Source: HGM13006 sp964514175 (lineage in GTDB: Bacteria > Bacillota > Clostridia > Oscillospirales > Oscillospiraceae). From it: DNA of 5,168 nucleotides. A program made the position numbers and the translations under genes. The stretch covers positions 1 to 5,168 of the forward strand of contig CAZEPQ010000135.1 in the NCBI GenBank assembly GCA_964514175.1. Reading direction: 5' to 3'. The notes beneath the pieces are model-generated. The model searched no databases, was not told the DNA's origin, and saw only the letters and a list, made by a program, of their open reading frames with translations. Positions 4,924 to 5,168 of this stretch are shown here, in pieces (positions within the stretch are counted from its first letter, which is position 1; each line of letters begins with the position of its first letter).

Positions 4924-5168
4924 TTATTTGGATTTTTTATATTCGAGATATTCGTCATAGGTCATGGAACGGTCAGTGTAGCTGCCGTCCTCGTGGAACT
5001 CGATGACACGGTTTGCCACGGTCTGCACCATCTCGTGGTCATGGGAGGCCAGGATCACGTTGCCGGGGAATGCGGTGAGACCCTTGTTAACGGCGGTAAT
5101 GGATTCCAGATCCAGATGGTTGGTGGGCTGATCCAGCAGCAGCACGTTGGCACCGGACAGCATCATCC
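4924..5168 (-). CDS. C-terminal end of an ABC-F family ATPase (YbiT-like), 5' part outside window
   Basis: The last 80 or so residues of the second nucleotide-binding domain are present: Walker B and D-loop VLLLDQPTNHLDLESI (residues 8-23 of the visible part), the H-loop ASHDHEMVQ (40-48), and a short tail ending MTYDEYLEYKKSK. PTNHLD is the hallmark of ABC-F proteins, which lack membrane domains, bind the ribosomal E site and adjust translation; some give antibiotic target protection. The LESI and TYDEYLE pattern points to a YbiT-like member rather than EttA or Uup. The residue after the Walker B Asp is Gln (codon CAG, 5130-5128), where most ABC ATPases have the catalytic Glu. The gene has no long C-terminal extension. 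It begins beyond the right edge and is the first visible gene of the ABC-F/ridA/argF run; its promoter is not in the window. Confidence 0.93.
   Translation of the reverse strand, partial: MMLSGANVLLLDQPTNHLDLESITAVNKGLTAFPGNVILASHDHEMVQTVANRVIEFHEDGSYTDRSMTYDEYLEYKKSK

Overview
The window looks like a moderately GC-rich anaerobic member of the Bacillota, probably a gut clostridium of the Oscillospirales type. This is inferred from strong AGGAGG-type ribosome binding sites, vegetative (sigma-A-like) promoters with 17-base spacers, an iron-sulfur flavoenzyme C-terminus of the 2-enoate reductase class, and a Gram-positive YbiT-like ABC-F protein. No species can be named from the sequence.

Layout. 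On the + strand, the 3' end of a large flavoenzyme gene (1-851) is closed by an intrinsic terminator. A separate, well-formed promoter then drives a single gene (1014-2501) for a 495-residue predicted beta-helix protein with an N-terminal Gly/Pro tract and no visible signal peptide. A symmetrical hairpin (2510-2538) ends this gene and also ends a convergent - strand gene (2543-3229) of unknown function. The second half of that protein resembles, by eye, the Csx3 fold, with a possible second degenerate copy in the first half. It has its own promoter (3261-3289). Upstream lies an intergenic stretch holding a 106-base element made of two inverted GC-rich hairpins with compensating base changes (3328-3433), then a terminator-like hairpin (3477-3503).

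The right third is a tight - strand cluster read right to left: the end of an ABC-F ATPase gene (4924 to beyond 5168), ridA (4531-4908) and an ornithine carbamoyltransferase gene (3519-4517). Gaps are 13-15 bases and the carbamoyltransferase ribosome binding site overlaps the ridA stop codon. ABC-F proteins act at the ribosome, RidA clears reactive enamine/imine intermediates, and ornithine carbamoyltransferase interconverts ornithine and citrulline. RidA next to a carbamoyltransferase is a recurring arrangement.

Points most worth a second look: the unrecognised Csx3-like protein, the covarying paired-hairpin element, the leaderless Gly/Pro plus beta-helix protein, and the Gln in place of the usual catalytic Glu in the ABC-F Walker B motif. 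No CRISPR array, tRNA, rRNA, transposase or integrase was seen.
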